63,442 nucleotides of DNA from an uncultured Pelagibacteraceae bacterium (lineage in GTDB: Bacteria; Pseudomonadota; Alphaproteobacteria; Pelagibacterales; Pelagibacteraceae), in assembly GCA_902581775.1 (NCBI GenBank), contig CACHPJ010000006.1:1-63442 (forward strand). Direction: 5' to 3'. The position numbers were made by a program, and so were the translations under genes. Positions 20,471 through 28,342 of the stretch are shown in pieces. Position 1 is the stretch's first letter; every line of letters starts with the position of its first letter. The notes beneath the pieces are model-generated. The model saw nothing but the letters and a program-made list of their open reading frames with translations, did not search any database and had not been told where the DNA came from.

Positions 20471-21511
20471 ATGATTAAAGTTGGTGAGCACATTACCATT
20501 GATTTTCTCGGTGTTAAAAAAGATTATCAACCTGAATTTTATAAGAAAGTAATTTACACAATAGCAAAAGCTGCAAAAGTTGAAATTTTAAACGTAGCTA
20601 CACACAAGTTTGAACCCCAAGGTTTTACATTAGTTGCTTTATTATCTGAGAGTCATTTTAGTTTTCATACATTTCCAGAACGTGGTGTAGTAAGTTTTGA
20701 TTTCTTTACTTGTGGAAAAGTGAATCCTAAAGTTGCATTGAAAATTTTGAGACGAGAAATAGAGCACAATAGAGTAGTTACAAATGCTTTTGACCGTAGC
20801 AGCATTAGTCTTTACGATGATATTTACAGCACGTCGGGTCAAAAAAAATTTTATGTAGTAAAAGATGTTTTAGAAAAATTTACCTCAAAAGTTGGTCAAT
20901 TTGTAGAAATAATGGATCTCGAAGAATTCGGACATGCATTGTTTATAGATCATGAAATACAAGTAGCCGAGAAGGATGAAAAAATTTATAGTTCTAATTT
21001 TTTTAAATCTAGCTACGATTTAAGCAAAAAGAATAACAATGTAGCGATTATTGGAGGGGGAGATGGTGGAGTAGCCCGTGCGTGTTTGGAAAATAATTCA
21101 AACTTTATAGATTGGTTTGAACTTGATCCTGAAATAGTTGAAGCCTGTTATCGCCATTTACCAAAAGTTTGCTCAAAAGTAAAAAAGAGTAATAAAATAA
21201 AAACTTATTGGGGAGATGCATTTAAAAGTATAAAAGAAATAGATGACTCAAAGTATGATAAAATTTTTGTTGATTTGAACGATGATCAATATTGTATTGA
21301 TCTAGCAAAAAAAAATATGAAAGGTCTTAAAAGAATTCTTAAAAAAGGCGGTGTTATTACTGCTCAGGTTGGCAGTAAAGATAAAAAACCTAAACAAGTT
21401 GAAAGTTGGTGTAAAGTCTTAGAAAAAAGCTTTGGTAATGTTAAAATTTCAAGTGCCTACGTACCAAGTTTTGACTGTAATTGGAATTTTGCTTCATCTA
21501 TAATGAAGTAA
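20471..21511 (+). CDS. S-adenosylmethionine decarboxylase / spermidine synthase fusion
   Basis: A 346-residue fusion. Residues 1 to about 115 are a class 1B AdoMet decarboxylase proenzyme: self-cleavage is expected at E60-S61 to make the pyruvoyl group, with H66 and C81 as the other processing/catalytic residues. Residues about 120-346 are an aminopropyltransferase with the SAM-like loop GGGDGG at 195-200, ELDP at 217-220, and an acidic active-site VDLND motif. Fusions of this kind have been reported in Candidatus Pelagibacter and other bacteria. The usual YHE/YQE motif of the substrate site reads YSS here (about 173-175), so the amine acceptor may differ from putrescine. It overlaps the next gene by 1 nt. 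Confidence 0.93.
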   Translation: MIKVGEHITIDFLGVKKDYQPEFYKKVIYTIAKAAKVEILNVATHKFEPQGFTLVALLSESHFSFHTFPERGVVSFDFFTCGKVNPKVALKILRREIEHNRVVTNAFDRSSISLYDDIYSTSGQKKFYVVKDVLEKFTSKVGQFVEIMDLEEFGHALFIDHEIQVAEKDEKIYSSNFFKSSYDLSKKNNNVAIIGGGDGGVARACLENNSNFIDWFELDPEIVEACYRHLPKVCSKVKKSNKIKTYWGDAFKSIKEIDDSKYDKIFVDLNDDQYCIDLAKKNMKGLKRILKKGGVITAQVGSKDKKPKQVESWCKVLEKSFGNVKISSAYVPSFDCNWNFASSIMK

Positions 21512-22305
21512 TGTTTCGAGTATCATGTATCCAATTGTGTTCAAGCAATGATGTAGCTTATAATTTAAAGCGCACAAAAATACTTTTAATTAAAGCCGTC
21601 AAACAGAAAGCGGATTTTATACTAACTCCAGAAGTCTCATCTAAAATAACTTTAAATAAAAGAAAACTTTTAAAAACAGCCACCTCAATGGAAAAAGATA
21701 TCTATGTTAACGAAATGAAAAATTTTGCCAAAAAATATAAAAAGTGGCTATTGATAGGTTCAGTCATACTAAAAATTAAAAAAAAATTAGTTAATAGATC
21801 TGTTTTAATATCATCGAAAGGAAAAATAAAATGTTACTATGATAAAATACATATGTATGATGCAAAACTTAGTAAAAGTGAAAAATATTTTGAGTCTAAA
21901 TTGTTCACATCAGGAAAAAAGTTAAAAATATCAAATCTTCCTTGGGGAAAATTGGGTCTTTCTATATGTTACGATTTACGTTTTCCTAGTATGTACAAAA
22001 AAATGTCAAAGCTTGGAGCGTTTTTTATAAGTGTCCCTTCGGCGTTTACAGAAACAACTGGCAAGAAACATTGGCACACATTGCTAAAAGCAAGAGCTAT
22101 AGAGAATTTCTCTTATGTTTTTGCGCCTGGTCAAGCAGGCAAACATTGCAATGGAAGAAAGACCTATGGGCATTCACTTATTGTCTCTCCTGATGGTGAA
22201 ATTTTAAAAGAACTCGGAAAAAAAGAAGGAGTAATCACTTCAACAATTTATCCAGATTTTGTCAAAAAACTTCGAAAAACGATACCAAGTGTAAATTTTG
22301 ATTAA
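21511..22305 (+). CDS. Carbon-nitrogen hydrolase (nitrilase superfamily amidase)
   Basis: A 264-residue nitrilase-superfamily protein with the complete triad E41 (LTPEV), K112 (YDKIHMYD) and C153 (SICYDLRFP). The pattern is closest to the Nit1/Nit2 group (deaminated-glutathione amidase / omega-amidase). An alternative is a polyamine-route amidase such as N-carbamoylputrescine amidase, given speD-speE next door; the KIHMYD and RFP signatures favour the Nit group. I chose the ATG at 21511, which overlaps the speDE stop as TAATG; an upstream in-frame ATG at 21481 adds ten residues with no family support. Confidence 0.88.
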   Translation: MFRVSCIQLCSSNDVAYNLKRTKILLIKAVKQKADFILTPEVSSKITLNKRKLLKTATSMEKDIYVNEMKNFAKKYKKWLLIGSVILKIKKKLVNRSVLISSKGKIKCYYDKIHMYDAKLSKSEKYFESKLFTSGKKLKISNLPWGKLGLSICYDLRFPSMYKKMSKLGAFFISVPSAFTETTGKKHWHTLLKARAIENFSYVFAPGQAGKHCNGRKTYGHSLIVSPDGEILKELGKKEGVITSTIYPDFVKKLRKTIPSVNFD

Positions 22306-22697
22306 ATATAGGATTTAACTTCTTTAATATTTGAACCTAACAAGTTATTTATTTTTAATTTTATTTTGGCTCTTTCATCATTATATTTATAAACATCTCT
22401 AGCTAGCTGAATGAAGGATTTATCAAAATTGTTTTCTTTTTCAGCATTTCTTTTTTTATCTTCAATATCCCATAATCTTAAATTAATTTTTTTCAAAGAA
22501 TCTTTTAGTTCAGAAATTTGTGAAAGATCAGTTATATTATTTTTTAAAGCCGAATTTAAGGAAGAGAGTTCCTTTTCGATTTCGACCAATTTACTTTTAT
22601 CAGTAATTTTAGCTTTTTTAATTTCTAATATAGTAATTTTATCTATTAATTCGCCAGCGGATATTTCTGCAAGAATTTTACCTAATTTTACTACCAT
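22302..22697 (-). CDS. DUF6165-like small alpha-helical protein
   Basis: A 131-residue, almost wholly helical, charged protein starting with ISAGELIDKITILEIKKAKI and containing LWDIEDKKR. This pattern is that of a small uncharacterised family (DUF6165) often found beside glycosyltransferase genes. It is divergent (48 nt) from a GT9 gene, which supports that link. No signal peptide, membrane span or catalytic motif is seen. It overlaps the convergent amidase gene by 4 nt. Confidence 0.75.
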   Translation of the reverse strand: MVVKLGKILAEISAGELIDKITILEIKKAKITDKSKLVEIEKELSSLNSALKNNITDLSQISELKDSLKKINLRLWDIEDKKRNAEKENNFDKSFIQLARDVYKYNDERAKIKLKINNLLGSNIKEVKSYI

Positions 22698-22745
22698 AAT
22701 TTTTTTTTAGATTTATAATACCATTTAATATATGCAGTTAAAATA

Positions 22746-23681
22746 ATGTCAAATGTATTGATAATAAAACATGGTTCTTTAGGTGATTTAGTTCAGGCTT
22801 TAGGTGCAATCAAAGACATTAAAAGTTCATTTAAAGATGACAAAGTTCTTTTGTTGACCTCGAAACCTTTTACTGAATTAATGTCTCAATGTCCTTTTAT
22901 TGATGGAATATTAACAGATAAAAGGCTTCCAAGATGGAATGTGTTCTATTTATTAAAACTAAAAAAACTTTTAAAAAGATATAATTTTTCTCATATTTTC
23001 GATTTACAAAACTCTAGTAGAACCAAGTTTTATAAAAAATTTATTTTAGAAAAAAACATTAAGTGGTCATCTTCTGAAACTGCACTTGAAATTGGGGAAA
23101 AAAAAAGTGATTTTGATAAATCTCCAGTCTTAGAGAGAATGCAAGTACAACTAAAAAAATCAGGTATCAATACTGCAAATACAATGAACGTTGATTTATC
23201 TTGGTCTTTGATTGATGTTTCAAGATTAATCAAACAATATACTAATAGTGAATATTTATTACTTTTTCCTTTTTGTTCAAAAAAACATATTAAAAAAATA
23301 TGGCCTTACTACAAAGAATTGATAAATAAAATTAAAGAATTTTATAAGGATAAATACTCCATACTTGTAGCACCAGGACCTGGAGAAGTTGAAATGGCAA
23401 AAAAATTAGGAGCCAAACTAGTTTTGGATGATAATAAACCAGTAAATTTAAATACTCTAATTAGTCTTATCGATAAAGCTAAGTTTATAATTTCTAATGA
23501 CACTGGGCCAGCACATATTAGCCATCATATGAATAAAAAGGGTTTAGTTCTATTTGGAAGTCATACGTCACCTAAAAAAGTGAGTATAGGCAATTTAGAG
23601 TTAAAATCTATTCAAGTTGAAGATTTAAAAGAGCTTAAACCAGAAGCGGTTATGGAATCAATATCAAAAAGTTTAAATTAA
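22746..23681 (+). CDS. Glycosyltransferase family 9 (heptosyltransferase-like)
   Basis: A 311-residue GT-B-fold protein resembling ADP-heptose:LPS heptosyltransferases. The N-terminal acceptor-domain motif is IIKHGSLGDLVQALGAI (about 5-21), and the C-terminal donor site has ISNDTGPAHISHH followed by VLFGSHTSPKK. It would act at the cytoplasmic face of the inner membrane on LPS core or another glycolipid. It is convergent with, and overlaps by 9 nt, a GT4 gene, and has a DUF6165 partner upstream: a small glycan cluster. Confidence 0.88.
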   Translation: MSNVLIIKHGSLGDLVQALGAIKDIKSSFKDDKVLLLTSKPFTELMSQCPFIDGILTDKRLPRWNVFYLLKLKKLLKRYNFSHIFDLQNSSRTKFYKKFILEKNIKWSSSETALEIGEKKSDFDKSPVLERMQVQLKKSGINTANTMNVDLSWSLIDVSRLIKQYTNSEYLLLFPFCSKKHIKKIWPYYKELINKIKEFYKDKYSILVAPGPGEVEMAKKLGAKLVLDDNKPVNLNTLISLIDKAKFIISNDTGPAHISHHMNKKGLVLFGSHTSPKKVSIGNLELKSIQVEDLKELKPEAVMESISKSLN

Positions 23682-24764
23682 TTCTAAATATTTTTTTATA
23701 GTGTCTTTCCATTTGAATTTCTTTGAAAATTCAAATGAGTTTTTACCTAATTTAATATTATTATTATTATCAAAAAATTTAATTATTGTCTCATATATAG
23801 AGCTTAAATCATTACCATCACAAAGATAACCCGTTTGTCCATCTAAAATTGCATCAGCCTCTCCACCGGCTTTTCCTCCTATAGATCCAACTCCGTAACA
23901 AGCAGACTCTATAAAAGAGATACCAAAGCCCTCAACTGATTTATTGAATATTATTGATGGCATTAGAAATAGATCTGAAATACTTAGCAATGCTGTTTTG
24001 AGCTGTTCATCTGAGTGGTCAATCAAAACAACTTCTTTTTCAACATTTAATTCTTTTCTTAATCTTAATAGATTGGATTTTTCATCACCATTCCCTATAG
24101 AAATATATTTTATTTTTGGAAACTTAGGTTTTAAATTTTTTATAGTCATTAATATATTTTGATGACTTTTCCTCTTATCTAATCTTGCTACTGTGATTAT
24201 TTTTGGAAATGATTCTTGGAATAATTTTTCTGCCTCTATAAGCTTTTCCTTATTAATTTTTATCGGATAATTACAACCAGGATTGATAACCTTGATTTTG
24301 GAATCGTCAACTCCATTTTTGATAGCTAATTCTTTTGTAAATTTAGAATTAGCAATTACAAAAGTTGCTTTGCTAAAAGCTTTTAACATTCGTTTATTCA
24401 ATGATGATCCTGAAGGATGATTAATTTCTTTAGAGTGTATTAAACAAAAACAAGGGGTTTTGTTTAAACTCTGTTGGTCAATTTTTTCTAAGCTCTTCCA
24501 ATGATCAAAGAATACAGCTCTTACATTATTTTCCTTTAAAAATTCATTAGTTAAATTTGCTTTTCTATATTTTCTTAAAAATTTAAAACCTGACACTCTC
24601 TCAATATTTAAATTGCTTTTTTGGTCGTACATATCTGCATTATCAAAATCATCTGCAAAAACTTTTACTGGCCCATGATTTATAAGAGCGTTAGATAAGC
24701 CCTCCATTAAATTTTGAATACCACCTACATCCGGTGGGAAGTTCCTTGTAACTACTAAAAACAT
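23673..24764 (-). CDS. Glycosyltransferase family 4 protein
   Basis: A 363-residue GT-B enzyme. The N-terminal loop RNFPPDVGGIQNLMEGLSNAL (about 7-27) and the C-terminal EGFGISFIESACYG and GGEADAILDGQTGYLCD motifs (about 270-310) are typical of retaining GT4 enzymes such as mannosyl- or glucosyltransferases. It is cytoplasmic or peripheral at the membrane. It overlaps the upstream thioredoxin-like gene by 1 nt, so the two are probably co-transcribed. The sugar cannot be inferred. Confidence 0.88.
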   Translation of the reverse strand: MFLVVTRNFPPDVGGIQNLMEGLSNALINHGPVKVFADDFDNADMYDQKSNLNIERVSGFKFLRKYRKANLTNEFLKENNVRAVFFDHWKSLEKIDQQSLNKTPCFCLIHSKEINHPSGSSLNKRMLKAFSKATFVIANSKFTKELAIKNGVDDSKIKVINPGCNYPIKINKEKLIEAEKLFQESFPKIITVARLDKRKSHQNILMTIKNLKPKFPKIKYISIGNGDEKSNLLRLRKELNVEKEVVLIDHSDEQLKTALLSISDLFLMPSIIFNKSVEGFGISFIESACYGVGSIGGKAGGEADAILDGQTGYLCDGNDLSSIYETIIKFFDNNNNIKLGKNSFEFSKKFKWKDTIKKYLELI

Positions 24765-25321
24765 TATTTAATCCACTTAATGTTACAGCCCATACTTGGT
24801 GTTTGTTTTAAAGGACCTTTTTGTGTTTTTGCAATAAGTTTCATTGCTAATTTGAGATCACTGTCTCCATCTCTCAAGGGTTTCAAATCTTTCAGTTCTC
24901 TAATTCTTCCCCGATATTGTAATTCTAAATTTTTGTTATATCCAAAAAAATCTGGAGTGCAAACTGCTCCATATCTTTTTGCAATTTCTTGTGTTTCATC
25001 AAAAACATATTCTATATTTCCAAATTTATGCTTTTGAGAAAACTTAGCCATATTTTCGAAAGAGTCTTCAGGATAATTTTTTGTATCATTAGACATTATT
25101 GCAATAGAATTTATCCCTTCATTTCTAAGATTATTACAATCATCAACCAAGTCTTGAATAATAGCTTTTACATAAGGGCAATGATTGCATATAAACATCA
25201 CCAATGTTCCATTTGAACCTCTTATCGTGTCTAGTGTGATCATTTTGTTGTTAATTGATTTTAGTTGAAAATTTTCAGCTTTTTTACCGAAATCACAGAT
25301 TGGTGTTTTAGTTAAAACCAT
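24764..25321 (-). CDS. Thioredoxin-like/AhpC-TSA family protein
   Basis: A 185-residue peroxiredoxin/thioredoxin-fold protein. The redox site is C45-N-H-C48 within VMFICNHCPYVKAI, a variant found in a group of AhpC/TSA-like proteins often annotated as thioredoxin family. No signal peptide is seen, so it should be cytoplasmic. It is divergent (41 nt of pure AT-rich DNA) from the gamma carbonic anhydrase gene. A role in thiol or peroxide handling is likely; the partner is unknown. Confidence 0.85.
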   Translation of the reverse strand: MVLTKTPICDFGKKAENFQLKSINNKMITLDTIRGSNGTLVMFICNHCPYVKAIIQDLVDDCNNLRNEGINSIAIMSNDTKNYPEDSFENMAKFSQKHKFGNIEYVFDETQEIAKRYGAVCTPDFFGYNKNLELQYRGRIRELKDLKPLRDGDSDLKLAMKLIAKTQKGPLKQTPSMGCNIKWIK

Positions 25322-25362
25322 AATATATTATAAAATAATTAATTATATTTTAAAGCAATTTT

Positions 25363-25866
25363 ATGATTTACGAATTTAAAGGTCATACACCAAAAATAGA
25401 TCCTAATAGCTGGTCTGCTCCTAATGCTGTAATTATAGGAAAAGTTGAGTTGAAAAAGGATTCAAATATTTGGTTTAACGTAACTCTTAGAGGTGATGTT
25501 GAACCAATAACAGTGGGCGAGGGTTCAAACGTACAGGATGGTAGTGTCATTCACACTGATCCAGGCTGTCCAGCAATAATAGGAAAGAATGTTACCGTTG
25601 GACATTTAGTGATGCTTCATGGATGTGTTATTGAGGATGATTGTTTAATCGGAATTGGAAGCACTATTTTAAATAAAGCTAAGATCGGAAAGAATTCAAT
25701 AATTGGAGCAAATGCCCTTGTTACAGAGAACAAAGTAATTCCTGAAAGATCTCTAGTCATTGGTAGTCCAGGTAAAATTATAAGACAAGTTACGGATGAA
25801 GAAATAAAAAGCATCATAGAAAATGCTAAACATTATGTTTCAAACTATAAAAAATATAAAAAATAG
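25363..25866 (+). CDS. Gamma carbonic anhydrase family protein
   Basis: A 167-residue left-handed beta-helix protein of the gamma-CA/PaaY/YrdA group. Hexapeptide repeats fill residues about 15-145, and the metal-site histidines lie in VIHTD and VGHLVMLHGC (about 64-87). The family hydrates CO2 as a trimer with metal at the interfaces, but many members have other or unknown activity. The C-terminus is helical. The next gene starts inside its 3' end (44-nt overlap). Confidence 0.9.
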   Translation: MIYEFKGHTPKIDPNSWSAPNAVIIGKVELKKDSNIWFNVTLRGDVEPITVGEGSNVQDGSVIHTDPGCPAIIGKNVTVGHLVMLHGCVIEDDCLIGIGSTILNKAKIGKNSIIGANALVTENKVIPERSLVIGSPGKIIRQVTDEEIKSIIENAKHYVSNYKKYKK

Positions 25867-26851
25867 TTACTTTATTATTTTTCTCTTAACTTTTTTATTG
25901 TCTAATTTCAAAACTACTAATGCAGAAATTATTTATAATGGAACATTAATCGACGCTCATAGTCAGGTCGGCATATTAATAAGCAATGAAGAAGTATCCA
26001 AAGAGATAAATAACAATGATGTTTTTCTAACTTTTTTATCAATGAGAGGAAAACATGAAAATGCCACCAAAAGATACAAATCAATTCAAAAACAAACACA
26101 AGGTAAGGTAAGGTATTTAATTTCAACAAAATTGAAAGGTTTTGCCAGAAAGAAAAGAGACCCAAATGAAGCTATAAGAGGAATCAAAGATTTAAAAAGA
26201 CAAGCAATTAACAATAAAATCAAATATATCGGTTTTGGAGAAATCATAGTGCAGCATGCTCCTCATGATCACGAAAAACTTAAATATGAAGGAATAAATC
26301 TTGATTTAAAGTCCTATAGAATAAAGAAGGCAATCGATATTGTTTTTAAAGACGATGTACCTGTAATTTTGCATGTTGAGATGAATGATTATGAGGAAGA
26401 TTCAAAAAAAATATTAGACCAATTAATAGAAATCGGCAACGAGTACCCAAATAAAATTTTTCTATTAATGCATATGGCACAAATTGAGTTTGAAGAAGCA
26501 AAGTTTATTTTTGAGAATACTAAAAATGTTCATTTTATTACCTCACATTCAGATCCTTATAGAGCAAAAAATGAAAAAAGAAAAAGATTAGGTAAAGCAC
26601 AAACAGGATGGATAAATTTGTTCAACAAAAAAAATAATTTAAAAAAAAAATGGAAAAATTTAATGAATGAAAATCCTAATCGTTTTGTATTTGCTATTGA
26701 TAACGTCTTTGATCATCATTGGAAAAAAAATTATAAGGAGAGAGTATATTTTTGGCGTAAAGCTTTAGCCTCTTTAAATAAAAATACTGCATCATTAATA
26801 GCATGTGGTAATGCTAATACATATTTTAAACTAAAAATTCAATGTAAGTAA
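25823..26851 (+). CDS. Exported amidohydrolase-like (TIM-barrel) protein
   Basis: A 342-residue protein with a clear signal peptide: basic start, hydrophobic core SYFIIFLLTFLLSNF, and likely cleavage after TTNA. The mature part resembles the amidohydrolase-2/TatD barrels: IDAHSQVG after the first strand, VILHVEMND, LLMHMAQIEF, FITSHSDPY and FAIDNVFDHHW at the ends of later strands. The first metal motif is HxQ rather than HxH, so metal binding may be altered. It is probably periplasmic, or a lipid-free secreted hydrolase of unknown substrate. An internal ATG at 25835 is an equally good start. Confidence 0.65.
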   Translation: MLNIMFQTIKNIKNSYFIIFLLTFLLSNFKTTNAEIIYNGTLIDAHSQVGILISNEEVSKEINNNDVFLTFLSMRGKHENATKRYKSIQKQTQGKVRYLISTKLKGFARKKRDPNEAIRGIKDLKRQAINNKIKYIGFGEIIVQHAPHDHEKLKYEGINLDLKSYRIKKAIDIVFKDDVPVILHVEMNDYEEDSKKILDQLIEIGNEYPNKIFLLMHMAQIEFEEAKFIFENTKNVHFITSHSDPYRAKNEKRKRLGKAQTGWINLFNKKNNLKKKWKNLMNENPNRFVFAIDNVFDHHWKKNYKERVYFWRKALASLNKNTASLIACGNANTYFKLKIQCK

Positions 26852-26867
26852 TTAATGTGATATAGTT

Positions 26868-27467
26868 TTAGGGAACTAACCAACTATTCTTTTTATTTTC
26901 AAAATTAAAAATAGCTCTTCGATGACCTTTAGCAGCTAAATATAGCCATTCAATAGATTTAATATTACATTTGATAACTGTAAAATTTTCATAACCTTTT
27001 TCACTTTGCTCCATGGTGTAATCAAAATCCTCTAATTTTGAAATCATACCTGATGTTGGCTTGCTTGAAATAGAACCAGGTGCATTATCTGTAAGATAAC
27101 ATCGTCTGCTGATGTGTTGAGTTTTTTTCCAAGATTCATCGGCTATTGAATTTTTATTATTAATTTCGCAGGTGACTTTTACTCTTAATTGAATTTTTTC
27201 CTCTTTGTCGTAAAAAACTAAAGACGCATTATTATTTTTCTTAAGGATATCTACCTTTGGAGATCTAAGATCAGTATGAAATTGCAATACATTGTTCTCA
27301 CTATCTGATTTTCTTAAAACCACTATTCTTCCATCGACTTCATTTTGATCAGCACAAATGAAAACTGGTATTCTAAAAGATGAGCTTCTATTGACTACTG
27401 CATCGTCCAACATAGACCATAACTTTTTTTGAATTTCGTCTAAGTTTTCGTAGTACGCTGGTTGCAT
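26868..27467 (-). CDS. Pyridoxamine 5'-phosphate oxidase family FMN-binding protein
   Basis: A 199-residue split-barrel flavoprotein. The central region VDGRIVVLRKSDSENNVLQFHTDLRSPKVDIL (about 46-75) is the FMN-binding pattern of PNPOx-like proteins, and the C-terminus ends in a KGHRRAIFNF motif. It is too divergent to be called PdxH with confidence; members of this group reduce or oxidise varied substrates with FMN or bind heme or F420. It is 3 nt downstream of the dehydrogenase gene and probably in one operon with it. Confidence 0.8.
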   Translation of the reverse strand: MQPAYYENLDEIQKKLWSMLDDAVVNRSSSFRIPVFICADQNEVDGRIVVLRKSDSENNVLQFHTDLRSPKVDILKKNNNASLVFYDKEEKIQLRVKVTCEINNKNSIADESWKKTQHISRRCYLTDNAPGSISSKPTSGMISKLEDFDYTMEQSEKGYENFTVIKCNIKSIEWLYLAAKGHRRAIFNFENKKNSWLVP

Positions 27468-27470
27468 ACT

Positions 27471-28340
27471 TTATTTCCTAAATCTTTTAATTAAACTTGA
27501 AGTATCCCATCTTTGTCCACCCATCTTTTGTACTTCGGCGTAATATTCATCTATTAATTTTGTAATTGGAAGAGGAGAATTATTTTTCTTTGCCTCATCC
27601 ATAGCTATCTTTAAATCTTTTCTCATCCAATCAACTGCAAAACCATAATCAAATTTATCTTCGATCATAGTCTTATGTCTATTATCCATTTGCCAAGATT
27701 GAGCAGCTCCCTTTGAAATGACTTCTATTACATCATGCATGTTTAAACCTGCATTCATTCCAAAATTAATTGCCTCAGATAATCCCTGCACCAAACCCGC
27801 TATACAAATTTGATTAACCATTTTAGTCAGTTGTCCACTACCTGAAGGACCTAACAATTTAATTTTTTTGCTGTAACAATCAATTACTGGCTCAGCTTTT
27901 TTGAATGGAGCTTCATCTCCACCAACCATAACTGTTAAAGTTCCGCCCTCAGCTCCTGCCTGTCCTCCAGATATTGGTGCATCTAAGAAATCAAAACTTT
28001 TCTCTTTCGCTGATTTATAAAGTTCACGCGCAATATTTGCTGAGGCAGTAGTGTTATCAATATAAATAGAACCTTTCTTTGCATTTTTGAACAGGCCCTT
28101 TTCACCTAAAGTGACTTCTCTAAGATCGTCATCATTACCAACGCAAGTGAATATAAAATCACAATCCTTTACCGCTTCCATTGGAGTTTCTGCTAAATTT
28201 CCTTTAAATTCTTTTATCCATTTTTCTGCTTTACTTTTAGTACGATTAAAAACAGTTACTTTGTGCCCAGCTTTTGATATATAACCAGCCATGGGATACC
28301 CCATTACACCTAAACCGATAAAAGCAACTTTACAAGACAT
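27471..28340 (-). CDS. Beta-hydroxyacid dehydrogenase (3-hydroxyisobutyrate dehydrogenase / tartronate semialdehyde reductase type)
   Basis: A 289-residue NAD(P)-dependent dehydrogenase. The Rossmann loop is GLGVMGYPMAG (about 8-18), the substrate motif DAPISGGQAGAEGGTLTVMVGGD is at about 120-142, and the catalytic-Lys motif GSGQLTKMVNQ is at about 165-175. The family oxidises 3-hydroxyisobutyrate (valine breakdown) or reduces tartronate semialdehyde (glyoxylate/glycerate route); the motifs do not decide. Its start codon lies 2 nt from that of the divergent MFS gene, hinting that the carrier may import its substrate. Confidence 0.9.
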   Translation of the reverse strand: MSCKVAFIGLGVMGYPMAGYISKAGHKVTVFNRTKSKAEKWIKEFKGNLAETPMEAVKDCDFIFTCVGNDDDLREVTLGEKGLFKNAKKGSIYIDNTTASANIARELYKSAKEKSFDFLDAPISGGQAGAEGGTLTVMVGGDEAPFKKAEPVIDCYSKKIKLLGPSGSGQLTKMVNQICIAGLVQGLSEAINFGMNAGLNMHDVIEVISKGAAQSWQMDNRHKTMIEDKFDYGFAVDWMRKDLKIAMDEAKKNNSPLPITKLIDEYYAEVQKMGGQRWDTSSLIKRFRK

Positions 28341-28342
28341 AC

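Noticed and set aside
22411-22710. 99-residue plus-strand open frame opposite the DUF6165 gene
   Set aside because: Antisense to a recognisable family member and made mostly of Ser/Phe/Leu from complementary codons.
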